The notes: generated by a model not told the origin, from the sequence alone. Shown: positions 11,088 to 21,495, counted from the first letter of the stretch. The stretch is 64,000 bases of DNA from Gordionus sp. m RMFG-2023 (GCF_954871325.1 NC_088776.1:31854508-31918507), one strand, 5' to 3'. Numbers and translations: made by a program.

Positions 11088-11604
11088 TAAATATGGATTA
11101 ATGAAGACCTTAGTATCAGATGGTGGTCCAGCATTTATAGGCAGAGATTTTGACAAATTTTGTGATAGATGGAAGATTGAGCATTTATTAGCATCACCAC
11201 ATTACCCGAGAAGTAATGGACAAGCGGAGAGAATGGTAGCTCTAGTTAAGAGTTGGTTAAAAAAGGAAAAATATGGAGAAGGAAAATGGTGGTTATTACC
11301 ATTAACGTACAACAATACCAAGAGAAGCAAAGGATACTCACTAGCAGAGATATTTTTAGGTAGAAAAACTAGAACTGAATTAGATTTTCTGAAAGAAAGA
11401 ATAGAACAGAAAGAAGTTATAATTAATGACAGATTTAAGATCGGAAGACTAGTTTGGATACTACTTTTTAATGGCCCAGTTAAATGGGGGAAAGGTATAG
11501 TAAAGAAGAATATAGGAAGAAAGAAGGTGGAGGTAGAAATTGAAGGAAGAGTAGGATTAGTTTCGAGGCATATTAAACAATTAAGACCTAGGTGTCTAGG
11601 TTAG
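11088..11604 (+). pseudogene. Integrase C-terminal half of gypsy element 1
   Basis: The segment continues the integrase core past the nested insertion. LVSDGGPAFIGRDF carries the second catalytic Asp and SPHYPRSNGQAERMVALVKS carries the catalytic Glu. A basic C-terminal segment with LRPRCLG follows, resembling the chromatin/DNA-binding tail of gypsy integrases. The homologous stretch in element 2 is uninterrupted, which supports the view that the hAT landed inside this gene. Confidence 0.85.
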
Positions 11605-11636
11605 GAATAAAGGGCGGTGTGAATCGATTAATATGC

Positions 11637-12062
11637 TTTGATGTTGAGAATGCTGATAGACATAATTGAGTTGTTTTTAACAAATCTGCGAGAATTATGA
11701 GAATCATGATGTTGGGAATGCTGATAGACATAACTGATTTGTTCTTAACAAGTTTGCCAGAGTTATGAGAATCATGATGTTGGGAATGCTGACAGACATA
11801 ATTGATTTGTTTTTTAACAAGTCTGTGAGAGTTATGAGAATCATGATGTTGAGAATGCTGATAGACATAATTGATTTGTTTTTTAACAAGTCTGCAAGAG
11901 TTATGAGAATCATGATGTTGGGAATGCTGACAGACATGATTGATTTGTTTTTTAACAAGTCTGCGAGAGTTATGAGAATCATGATGTTGAGAATGCTGAT
12001 AGACATAATTGATTTGTTTTTTTTAACAAGTCTGTGAGAGTTATGATAATCATAATGTTGAC
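11637..12062 (+). repeat. About six tandem ~67-bp repeats downstream of integrase
   Basis: The unit contains GAGAATCATGATGTTG, then GGAATGCTGACAGACATAA, then TTGATTTGTTTTTTAACAAG, and repeats at spacings of about 66-70 bp. Because some spacings are multiples of three, long open frames arise on both strands; I treat these as artefacts of the repeat. Element 2 carries a degenerate version in the same place (59115-59480), so the array belongs to the retroelement family rather than to a later insertion. Confidence 0.85.
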
Positions 12063-12264
12063 GTATGATGTACACAATTAGTGGAATAGGTCGTCTGAAG
12101 GGATGAACAATTTGATATTACATCTGACATAAGGTAAGAGAGAATGAGAGAGGTATAAGTTAGTACGAGAATAATTATGAGTATTTAGAATTAGGAAGTA
12201 GGTGAATTATATGAGATAAATAAATGATAATATATAGTATATTTTTAGCTTAAGTCCGTTATAT

Positions 12265-12579
12265 ATGGCTTCGTACGTTCGAGTGGGCAACTTTTTTATT
12301 AAGATGGAAATTAGGATGGTTGATGGATTGGCAGAATCTAGAAGATGGGTAGACGCAGCCAGAGAAGAGGCGCAGACCAGGTATGGAGATATGACGGTAG
12401 ACAGACCCGCAGGCTGGTCATACAATCGTAGAAGAGAACGGGATTGGAGATCTCGAAGAAGAATGTCGTGCTGGTATTGTGGGGGAGATCATATTTTACG
12501 GAGGTGTCCCACGATTAGCGCAGACAATAATATATTAGCAGTACGTGAATTTAAAAGATTCATCCCATATAAAAAATAA
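12265..12579 (+). pseudogene. Conserved 3' ORF of gypsy element 1 with a zinc knuckle
   Basis: This roughly 100-residue frame lies beyond the integrase and the tandem repeats. It begins MASYVRVGNFFIKMEIRMVD, has an amphipathic segment GLAESRRWVDAAREEA, an Arg-rich stretch and then CWYCGGDHILRRC, a compact CCHC zinc knuckle (CX2CX3HX4C). Element 2 has a recognisable homologue at 59560-59862 with the same order of motifs, so this is a genuine family gene. The Arg-rich plus knuckle design suggests nucleic-acid binding. Its role in the element is unknown to me. The + strand frame is preferred over the minus-strand frame because it is conserved. Confidence 0.7.
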
Positions 12580-12582
12580 CAA

Positions 12583-13041
12583 TGGCAATATTTTGAAATT
12601 TTGGAAGCAGGAAAATTTATTTCCTTTTTTGAGAAAATTAGGAAGTAAAATTTTGTCAGCCCTGGCAAATTCGGCTTCTAGTGAAAGGTTATTTTCTGTA
12701 GCCAATCGCCTATTAGAGGAAAGGCGTACACAATTGAAATAAAAAAAATAGATTCTTCTTTTTCTAAGTAAAAATTTGGATTTATAATATTTTTTTTGTT
12801 ATTATGGATTAATTAAAGAAATAAATAGAATATATTCAAAAAAGTAAAAAATTATAGCATTAAAGTTTTGAAAAATTTAAAAACACCGTGAATTTTCGGG
12901 CGTGAATTTAAAATATTGCCTTTCGCGAGCGAGCGGGTCGGGTCGAAATTTTTTTAGTGGTAAGCATGAATGGGGCGTGAATATTTTTATTGCCATCGTG
13001 AGCGGGCGGGCCCTGAATAAAAAATTAGGCCCGCACCTCTA
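12583..13041 (+). mobile_element. 3' end of a hAT transposon, 5' part missing
   Basis: The + strand encodes the hAT dimerisation domain: FWKQENLFPFLRKL, then ALANSASSERLFSVANRLL and EERRTQLK, then a stop. A 300-bp AT-rich tail carries GC-rich subterminal boxes (GCGAGCGAGCGGGTCGGGTC, GCGGGCGGGCCC). The end GGCCCGCACCTCTA at 13041 is the complement of a TAGAGGTGCGGGCC inverted repeat, close in style to the TIR of the 5342-11079 hAT. No left end is seen; the fragment abuts the 3' end of gypsy element 1. Confidence 0.75.
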
Positions 13042-13734
13042 ATGATGATATTATAATTTTTTTCACTTTCTCTTCCTCTAATTTGTCTAAATTATTAATT
13101 TATAGATAATATTTATTTTTACATTTAATTTATATTACAACCATTTTTTCGAGTATTTAAAAATTTAAAGCATAAAAGTAATACATATTAAATATCTCTA
13201 AAAATAAAATTTTCTGATGCCAGCCTGGCGGCAAAAAAATATAATATAATTGTTTTTTTAAAAAAAATTCAGAATCCCCTTAAATATTTTTTTTTTAAAT
13301 TTAATTTTTATAATAACCACATACTCCTCAAAATAATTCATGTATACATGAAATATATTAATTTTTCATTTAAAATGCTAAAAGCATGAATAAAAATTGC
13401 GAGTAACCTTAAATGTTCAACAAAATGCCATATTGCATTGAATAATTGTTGCAATAATTCGGATTTTTTATAAATATATATTTTAATATTTTTTATAACA
13501 AAAATGTCTTAACCTCATCCCTTTTCATTCATTATATGCCTTAATTTTATATTATTTACATTTTTTTAAATTCTCTTTATAAATCCCTTATTTTGGCCTT
13601 TTAATTATATGTGGTGCCAGCCGCAAAAAAAGAGAAGAAAAAGGAATTATTTACTTTTATCTTTTTTTTCATGGGGATCCCGAATCCCGTATCGTACCGC
13701 CTTTACTATTTTTTAGTTATAATTTTGTCGATAA
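13042..13734. other. AT-rich interval, no gene recognised
   Basis: Long A and T runs with no supported reading frame. Two weak words, GTGCCAGCCGC near 13612 and GATGCCAGCCTGGCGGC near 13216, may be remnants of an inverted-repeat element. Confidence 0.5.
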
Positions 13735-14026
13735 ACTTTTCGCTTAAGCTTAAAATTTATGTGCTCAAATTTCCTTAAGCTTTTTGAATGCTCAAATTAC
13801 AGTAAAGGTATATTTACTTTATGTTTAAATATCTTATTATATTGCAGCTCTTTATTGCTCAATTTGCAAGCTTTTATAAATATTATCATATTACAGCTCT
13901 TTATTATCAATTAAGCTAAATTACAGTAAAAGTATATTTACTTTATGCTTAAATATCTTATTATATTGCAGCTCTTTATTGCTCTATTCCAGCTCTTCAT
14001 TTTCAATTAATATTCAGTAAAAAAAA
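13735..14026. repeat. Minisatellite, left part
   Basis: A unit containing AAATTACAGTAAARGTATAT, then TTACTTTATG, then ATTGCAGCTCTTTATTG recurs at about 13794 and 13918, followed by partial copies ending in CAGTAAAAAAAA. Related units resume at 21266-21495, on the far side of a 7.2-kb element, so that element landed inside this array. Confidence 0.75.
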
Positions 14027-14449
14027 GGCCGTGACTGCTACTAACGCCCGTGATATTTAATGAAAAAACCAGGGATGTGAACCCGGACCCGGACCCTGAA
14101 CCCTCTGAACCCTCGTATTTTGGCTGAACCCGAACCCGGACCCGAACCCTTTTAAAAAGTGGAGGGTTCAAGGGTTCAGGGTAAAAATTTTAACATATAA
14201 ATTTTTTTTTTTAAAATAATGTAAAAATATTATTTTTAAAAAATAATATAAAATTTTTATAATTTTATTAATTTTTTTCGTGGAATCATTTATTTTATAT
14301 TCGCGCTTTTCTTTTGATTTTCTTCCTGGACTTCATTTCATTTTATTTAGAGATTGATACCATAAATTATTTTCTAGTGTAAGTAATAATATTTTATTAT
14401 GTAAATTTATTAATATGCTTTTTGCCTAAAAAAAAGCATTCATATTCAA

Positions 14450-16064
14450 ATGTCTGAGGAGAATTTGATGAATGCTTTAGTTGAGCTTGTTACAATAAAT
14501 GGAAGACCTTTCAATATTATTGAGGATTCCGGTTTAAAAAAAATTATTGATCCTATTAGTAAGGCAATTGGAACATCAATTAACCGTTTTAAAATTAAGG
14601 GCTTAGTGGTTGATGAATCGAAAAAAATACAAGCAAAAATTATAAAAGAAACAAAAAACAAATTAATTTCATTAAAAATAGATTCCGCCCAAAGATTAGG
14701 GAGAAATATTTTAGGAATAAATATACAAAAGGAAATAATATAACCTTAAGAAATTTAGCAATGAAGGAGAAAGTTCAACTTCTGAAAATATAAAAAGAAT
14801 GATAATAGAAACTTTAAATAAATTCCATATTCCTTTAAGAAAACCATTACTACGGATAATGGTGCTAATCTAGTCAAATCTATTAAATTATTAAATGAAT
14901 GTTCATTGGACGAAATGGATGATATAGATATAAATAATGATGATAATAATTTTGAGGACATAAGTGAATTTGACATATCGGAGATAATAAAAGATTTTCC
15001 ACGAAGATACTGTATCAGATGTGCAGCCCACACACTACAATTAGCTATTAATGATTCCCTCAAAAATAATATCTTTAAAACTATAATTGACAAAGCAAGG
15101 GATGTTGCAAAATATTTAAGAACTCCTACAATTGTACGAATATTAAAATCCATGAAAAGGCAAATGGCAATATTAGATTGCACAACCCGTTGGTCCTCTA
15201 TCTGTATGATGCTAGAGCGATTAATAAGTTTAAAAGATTTCTGTGATGATTTTATTATAGGATCATGTGAAATCATTTTGTCAGAGGATGATTGGAATCA
15301 AATCAAAGACTACTAGGGTGTTGGTGCCTTTGAAAATTACTACATTACGATTGCAGTCAGAACAGTTGTGTTTATCCGATTTTTATGGCATATGGGTGAG
15401 ATGTCGATTAGAATTAGAAAAATTTACAAGTTCCTTTTCATACGAAATATTAGAAAACATGAAAATACGAGAGCAACAATATTTGAAAAATAGTGTTGTG
15501 TATGCCTCAATATATTTAGATCCTCGATATCAAGTTCTATTAAGTATTGAGCAAAAGCAAATGGCAATAGACCATCTCGACGATTATGGCATAACCATAA
15601 CTCTATTATTAACAATATATTGGAGGCTTCAACATCTAATGGTTGTAGCGATAGTAATGATGATAGTAATATTGACGATCTCGAAATTTTATTATTAGAT
15701 AGAGAAAATAAAATAAAATTATCATCAGGATCAGATAGAAAGGTGAAAAAAATATCGATTGTATCTTTAATTGAAAAATTCTCAGAAGTTAAGAGAAATA
15801 ATAGGGATAAAAATATTTTAACATTCTGGGAGGAAAATTCTCTAATATATCCTGAATTGTATACCTTGTCTAGATTCGTCATGGCTGTACCGGCGACACA
15901 GGTACAATAATTTATATATTATAAAGATAACTATCTATTTTAGGTCAGCGTAGAACGTGGATTTTCTTCTTTGAAATACATATTGTCTAATTTACGTGGA
16001 AATCTCAAGGATGATATTTTAGAAGATATTATGATCGTTCGATTGAATAAAATATTTAAAATTT
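14450..16064 (+). pseudogene. hAT transposase, frame-broken, with a short intron
   Basis: Motifs in order: TITTDNGANLVKSIKLL (DDE-site block, about 14846); YCIRCAAHTLQLAINDSL (C-x2-H motif, about 15010); LDCTTRWSSICMMLERL (RW motif, about 15175); an Asp/Ser-rich acidic linker (about 15640-15750); FWEENSLIYPELY; and the dimerisation domain VSVERGFSSLKYILSNLRGN ending NKIFKI-stop at 16064. The last domain is reached through a 42-bp GT-AG intron. Frame changes near 14750-14850, 15300 and 15620-15700 break the gene. ATG at 14450 is a plausible start (MSEENLMNALVELV). Confidence 0.85.
15902..15943 (+). other. 42-bp GT-AG intron in hAT transposase
   Basis: The intron starts GTACAATAATTT and ends CTATCTATTTTAG. 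Removing it joins GCGACACAG to GTCAGCGTAGAACG in frame (ATQ-VSVERGF), restoring a canonical hAT motif. Without splicing the frame stops two codons later. The related hAT at 26933-29385 has a similar interruption at the same place. Confidence 0.75.
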
Positions 16065-16599
16065 AAATTATTTCATTTTGAATTATGAATGTGTATATAT
16101 ATTGAAGTATAATAAAAATGAATGAAAAAAAGTCTTATTTTGAGTCATTATTTTTATGTTCCCTGGACCCGGACTCGAACCCTGGACCCGGGTCCTTTAA
16201 AAATTTATTACAGGACCCGAACCCGGACCCGGACCCTTTTTTTTGTTGAAGGGTTGACATCCCTGGAAAAAAACTAAATATCACACCTGCGATATTTAGT
16301 GAAAAAACTAAGTAAAACACCCTCGTTTATCAAATATGTTTAACACCATGTGCCCGCGATATTTAAAATAATCCATTTTATAAAAAAAATGGATTTTATT
16401 TTTAAAGTTATTTTTGATTCTACTTCTCTACTATAAATTTACTGATATGGAAAGTACAGAATAAGAAATAAATGTAAATAAACATTTTTTTTTAAAATCT
16501 AATATAATATGACATGCAGATATTTTATACTATTCTAAATTTAATTTAGTCCGTTCTTTCGAGGAAAGAGAGAAAATTTTCAGCAAGTAACAAAATTAC

Positions 16600-17172
16600 A
16601 TTTTATATAAAATAATTTAATAAATCTAGACAGAAAAATATTTCCAAACAAAATGCAAGTTACAACCTTATAATAATCTTGCTAAAATGCTGTCATCTTC
16701 AAATAACAAAATTACATTTTTATATATAGTAAATATTGTATTTAAGGTAGTAATATAATATCAAACAAAGTGGGCTTCAAGTCACAACCTTATAATAATC
16801 TTGCTAAAAATGCTATGGCAGGCCCTTTTTTGTCATCTTCAAGTAACAAAACTACATTTTTATACATACAAAATATTGTATTTAAGGTAATAATATAATA
16901 TCAAACAAAGTGGGCTTCAAGTCACAACCTTATAATAATCTTGCTAAAAATGCTATGGCAGCCCTCTTTTGTCATCTTCAAGTAACAAAATAACATATAT
17001 AAAAAATATTGTATTTTAGGTAATAATATAATATCAAACAAAGTGGGCTTCAAGTCACAACCTTATAATAATCTTGCTAAAAATGCTATGGCAGCCCTCT
17101 TTTGTCATCTTCAAGTAACAAAAAAACATATATAAAAAATATTGTATTTTAGGTAATAATATAATACCAATC
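16600..17172. repeat. Four tandem ~117-138-bp repeats inside the 7.2-kb element
   Basis: Each unit reads CAAACAAAGTGGGCTTCAAG, then TCACAACCTTATAATAATCT, TGCTAAAAATGCTATGGCAG, TGTCATCTTCAAGTAACAAA and an AT-rich spacer. Starts are at about 16646 (most diverged), 16763, 16901 and 17036. The position inside the TIR suggests subterminal binding-site repeats. Confidence 0.85.
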
Positions 17173-19143
17173 AATATGGGATTAGATATCATACGCGCCC
17201 CCGAAAACTACGCGCCCGCCCCTGAAAATTACGCGCGCCTACGCGCCCCCCATGAAAGAAGCTTAATTTAAATTATATTATTTTAGAATCATATTTAGCT
17301 TCATAAGATAAGGCAGAAAATGTTTGTTTTTTTTTAAAAAAATGGTAACATAGTAAAATTTAAAAAAAATTATTTTATTAAATGACTGAAATACGCGGCC
17401 CTAAGCGTTCCTTATCAAAGAAGCTTAATTTATAAAAGATGAACGTAGAATCATATAGAGCTTATTAAAAGGTATAAAAAAATGTTAATATCATATTTTA
17501 AAACTTTTTATAACCTAGTGGGCTTTTGAAAAAACAAAAAAAAATTTTTGACTGAACTACGCGCCCCCTATCAAACAAACTTAATTAATAAAAAATTAAA
17601 GCATAATCGTATTAAGCTCATTAAAAGGAATCAAAAAATGTTAATATGTTTATAAATTATTTATAACTTATTGAGATTTGGAAAAAACACTTAATTTCTT
17701 CTTTTTTTGACTAAACTATGCGCCTACGCGCCCCCATTAAATATACATTATTTTTTAAAAATGAATACAGAATCATGTATAACTTTTAAAGGAGATTCAG
17801 AAAATGGTATTATTTATTTTATTTTTAAAAATATTTTAACAATCAAAAAAATTTTTGACTTAACTACTCGCCCCCTATCAAAGAAGATTAATTCATAAAA
17901 AACTAAAGCATAATCGTATTAAGCTCATTAAAATAAATCAAAAAATGTTAATATTAAGTTTATAAATTATTTATAACTTATTGAGATTTGGGAAAAATAC
18001 TTAATTTCTTCTTTTTTTAACTAAACTATGCGCCCCCGTTAAATATACATTATTTTTTAAAAATGAATACAGAATCATGTATAACTTTTAAAGGAGATTC
18101 AGAAAATGGTATTGTTTATTTTAAAAAAATTATTTTTAATTATCACAATTAAAGAAACTTAATTCATAAAAAATTAAAGCATAATCGTATTAAGCCCATT
18201 AAAAGAAATCAAAAAATATTAATATTAAGTTTATAAATTATTTAGATTTGGAAAAAACACTTAATTTCTTCTTTTTTTTGCAATGATATATATAATTGTT
18301 TTTTTGACTAAACTACGCGCCCCGTTAAAATTATTTTTAAATGAATACAGAATCATGTATAACTTAATAAGTTATAAACTTAATATTAACATTTTTTGAT
18401 TTCTTTTAATGAGATTAATACGATTATGCTTTAATTTTTTATAAATTAAGCTTCTTTGATAGGGGGCGCGTAGTTAAGTCAAAAAATTTTTTTATGATAA
18501 TTACAATTTTAAAAAAAAAATACTATTTTCTGAATCTTTTTGAAAAGTTATACATGATTCTGTATTCATATTTTAAAAATAATTTATATTTAACGAGGGC
18601 GCATAGAGGGCGCGTAGTTTAGTCAAAAAAAGAAGAAATTAAGTGTTTTTCCAAATCTCAATAAATTATAAATAATTTATAAACTTAATATTAACATTTT
18701 TTGATTCCTTTTAATGTAATACGATTATGCTTTAATTTTTTATGAATTAAGTTTGTTTGATAGGGGGCGCTTAGTTTAGTCAAAAAAATTTTTTTGTTTT
18801 TAAAAGCCCACTAGGTTTATATAAAGTTTTAAAATAAAATATTAACATTTTTTTTATACCTTTTAATAAGCTCTATATGATTCTAATTTCATTTTTTATG
18901 AATTAAGCTTCTTTGATAGGGGGCGCGTAGGAGAGCATATTTTAATCATTTTTTTAAAAAAAAATTTTTAATTTTACTGTTATCATTTTTTTTAAATAAA
19001 AAAAAACATTTTCTGCCTTATCTTATGAAGCTAAATACGATTCTAAAATAATATATTTAAATTAAGCTTCTTTAATAGGGGACGCGTAGTGGCGTGTAGT
19101 TTTCGGGGGCGCGTATTTTAGTCATGCCCAAGAGGTCCATATT
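17173..19143. mobile_element. Fold-back element built from repeated GC-rich boxes
   Basis: The two halves are inverted copies. TACGCGCCCCCGAAAACTAC near 17192 is matched by GTAGTTTTCGGGGGCGCGTA near 19097, and AAGAAGCTTAATTTAAATTA is matched by AATTAAGCTTCTTTAATAGG. Each arm consists of ~300-bp blocks that alternate an ACTACGCGCCCCCTATCAAA box with a ...AAACTATGCGCCCCCATTAAA box and AT-rich spacers. The turn lies near 18350-18380. No protein is encoded. It resembles fold-back transposons, with modular inverted arms and almost no loop. Confidence 0.85.
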
Positions 19144-19289
19144 TTAATAAGCAACAGAGGGAAAAAACACGTGTTCCATTTTCCATGGAAAATTACCTAC
19201 CCAAGCCAAATGTGTTATGTATATATTTTTCGTTTTAAATATAAAATTTATTTTAGTAAATAAACTTGTTCATAATTATCAATCTCTCA

Positions 19290-19840
19290 AGATTCCATTT
19301 GTTTTCCAGACAACAACAATATCATTCTGATAAGTTAGGCATGACTTTGATTGTGTCACAAAATCAAAATCAGAAATTATTAAGCTTGGGGGAGCCTGAT
19401 AAGGTTGATCCAAGTATAAGTGATGGAAACTGTTTTTTCAGATATTTTATTAATAACCACTTATAGAATCTATTCTAAATATTATTATAGATGTCTTAGC
19501 AAGGAAATCAGCAAAGATGAGTAACATCATGAAATGATCAGGACTGTTCTGATATCTTTTATACTTCAAGAAAAACATATCAACTTCTTTAGCGGATTCA
19601 TAGGGGATAACACAATGGATTACATTGTGAAAAACAAAATGGGTTGCAATGGCACGTGGGCCACATATATTTAGATTTCCTGTGCGGCTACATTGCTTCA
19701 AACAAACATCTTCGTTTTTTAAGATGAAAAATGGCTTTTATTTCTTCCATTATTTATTAATCCTGAAATAAATAAATTTATTGGTTGTATCTATATAAGA
19801 AATATAAATTATCATTATAGTGTAGTTTTATCCTGTAAAT
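19290..19840 (+). pseudogene. OTU-like cysteine protease domain, broken
   Basis: The + strand shows SLGEPDKVDPSISDGNCFFR, which contains the OTU nucleophile motif DGNC. After an intron-like interruption of about 60 bp it resumes with CLSKEISKDE and HHEMIRTVLISFILQEKH, then YIVKNKMGCNGTWATYI and AATLLQTNIFVF. It ends with IYIRNINYHYSVVLSC, where the OTU catalytic His is expected (H-Y-x-V-V-L). OTU proteases cleave ubiquitin chains, and such domains are often captured by transposons. Several breaks are present. An open frame on the opposite strand here is a shadow. Confidence 0.65.
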
Positions 19841-21130
19841 AATATATTATCAATTCATTTAAAAACATATATGCCTGAGGAATTTTTTATATTTTAATAA
19901 AAAGTAGTATCTAGTCAACTAATTGTATTTGTGCATAAGGGTATATTTGTTGTAGCCTATTTTTATCAGGTAAATAATATATTATCAATTCATTTCAATA
20001 ACAGTTTATTAAAAAAATATATTGTTTCACTCTTAAAATCAGGTAAAAAAACCCACATAATGGGCATGATTAGGTGGGGTCTATGTAATCCCTCCCAAGT
20101 TCCAAATAACCATTATAAGTGCTGAATAATCAAACAAAATTAAAAATTATTTTGCAGATATATACTTTACCTACAAATATTAAGCTAAAAGATCCATGCA
20201 AAAAATAGGTAATAACATTTTTTATACAACTGGAGTATGTATACCCCCCCCCCCTCCATGCTATAAAGGATTAAGTTTTTTTTGTATCTAACATTTTAAT
20301 TATTTTATGAAAAGTAAAGAAAAATTTTCTTATCAGTTAGAATAATATATTATTAAATTTTAGAAGGTTAATTATCAGTTTTGACTATTAGTCATATTTA
20401 TTAAATGTAAATATATAATTTGAACAAAAAATGCAAATTAATGCCTTAGAAGGGGAGGTTTAAAATGTGAGAAACCAGATAAATATAAAAAATTGTTTTT
20501 AATTCTTATTTATTTAAAAAAACTAGAGTCTTTGTGATTAGTATATGGCAATTAAAATTTTATAAATTAATATTCTTTGATTAAATATTAGGTGTTTTAA
20601 AAAAAAAACTTGGGTTCAAATTATTTTTTAATTTTCAGATGATAAAATTAAAAATAAATTTTATGTCAAAATACATCAAGAAATTGTACCATATAAAACT
20701 AGTGAATGTATTTTTATGAACATTTTTTATTTATATTTTTCATATTAAATATGGTTACAATTAATGAGCATAATCAAAATATATTTATTGCATTTATAAA
20801 CCCACATTCATATTTTTTTAGTTTTTCAATTTGAATTGTTTGCTATAGGAGATTGTGTTGTGCATATTTAACTCTTTCAATTTTATAAACTTAGGTAAGT
20901 AGGTCTTTTTGTTAATAAATAGGTCTTCTTGGATTTTAAAAATTGGGCTAGGCTATTATTTTTCATTTGCAGAATTCAGCTAAAATTATTTTGAATGATA
21001 TAGATATTTAAAAATATGGCTAAGTTTATCCTCTTTATTGTTACTCCATAAGACATTAATAAAAATATTTAGATTATTAATATAAAATATTACCTTATAA
21101 ATTTTTTAAAAAATGGAAGAATTAAACACA
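19841..21130. other. AT-rich interior of the 7.2-kb element
   Basis: No further gene is supported. A short duplication (TAAATAATATATTATCAATTC) occurs at 19836 and 19971. A C-run lies near 20246. Confidence 0.5.
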
Positions 21131-21265
21131 TTTTTTAAATATAGCGGTATATCAGTTTTGGGATTTATAAACGAAGGTGTGATATTTAGTATTTTCACTA
21201 TATATCACGGGTGTGGTATTTAGTTTTTTTACTAAATATCACGGGCGTTAGTAGCAGTCACGGCC

Positions 21266-21495
21266 AAAAAAGGTAGCTTTACTTTATAATACAATAATCC
21301 ATAAATCTTATAAGCTCTTTATTTTCAATACAGTAAAAAAAAACAGTAGCATTACTTTATATTTCAATAATTCATAAATATTAATTGCAGCTCTTTATCT
21401 TCAATTAAACCAAAATACAATAATTACTTTATATTTCCATAATCCATAAATATTAATTGCAGCTCTTTATCTTCAATTAAACCAAATTACAATAA
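21266..21495. repeat. Minisatellite, right part
   Basis: Units with ACTTTATATTTCMATAATYC, then ATAAATATTAATTGCAGCTC and TTTATCTTCAATTAAACC repeat at about 80-bp spacing. They match the array left of 14027 and show the pre-insertion locus. Confidence 0.7.

Larger units (their letters stand above)
905..12580 (+). mobile_element. Ty3/gypsy LTR retrotransposon, old broken copy (element 1)
   Basis: The order of parts is LTR-like repeats, zinc-knuckle (gag/NC) region, Asn-rich stretch, aspartic protease, reverse transcriptase, RNase H, integrase, a tandem-repeat block and a small 3' ORF with a zinc knuckle. Integrase downstream of RT/RNase H and the YLDD-type RT core are known Ty3/gypsy features. 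The coding part is broken in roughly half a dozen places. The integrase is also split by a nested 5.7-kb hAT element. The 3' end abuts a fragment of a second hAT and no 3' LTR was recognised. It is a fossil, probably older than the nested hAT and LINE it carries. A second copy of the family lies at 55931-60256. Confidence 0.85.
14070..16265 (+). mobile_element. hAT transposon inserted in the TIR of the 7.2-kb element
   Basis: Ends are CAGGGATGTGAACCCGGACC on the left and GGGTTGACATCCCTG on the right. They are flanked by near-identical 8-bp duplications, GAAAAAAC at 14062-14069 and GAAAAAAA at 16266-16273. Both ends carry repeated CCCGGACCCGGACCC subterminal boxes, probable transposase-binding sites. 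The transposase is encoded on the + strand in several frames. The TIR of the host element continues on both sides, which dates this insertion as later. Confidence 0.9.
14027..21265 (+). mobile_element. 7.2-kb DNA transposon with ~135-bp TIRs and an OTU-like domain
   Basis: The left end GGCCGTGACTGCTACTAACG is matched by its complement at 21265. If the nested hAT is ignored, the inverted repeat extends about 135 bp with roughly 90% identity, through 16274-16365 on the left and 21130-21265 on the right. The TIR holds two copies of a self-complementary box (GTGATATTTAGT ... ACTAAATATCAC). Poly-A on both flanks hides the target duplication. Inside are a tandem array, a fold-back element and an OTU-protease-like remnant. 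No transposase was recognised, so the superfamily is open. OTU domains are known in several DNA transposons and Helitrons; the long TIRs argue against a Helitron. Confidence 0.75.

Noticed and set aside
11637-12062. CRISPR-like regular repeats
   Set aside because: Units are directly adjacent with no unique spacers, and the genome is eukaryotic.
11704-12075. Long open frames on both strands over the ~67-bp repeats
   Set aside because: They arise because repeat spacing is near a multiple of three; the array is equally open on both strands and has no start context or conservation as protein.
12207-12425. Minus-strand frame opposite the 3' zinc-knuckle ORF
   Set aside because: The + strand product is conserved in the second gypsy copy, and the zinc knuckle is only on that strand.
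19450-19701. Minus-strand 83-codon frame
   Set aside because: The OTU-like residues are on the + strand; this is a shadow frame.
14027-21265. Polinton or other virus-like large element
   Set aside because: No polymerase, integrase, packaging ATPase or capsid signature is visible; long TIRs alone are not enough.
14027-21265. Helitron, because of the OTU domain
   Set aside because: Helitrons lack long TIRs, and no Rep/helicase motif was seen.
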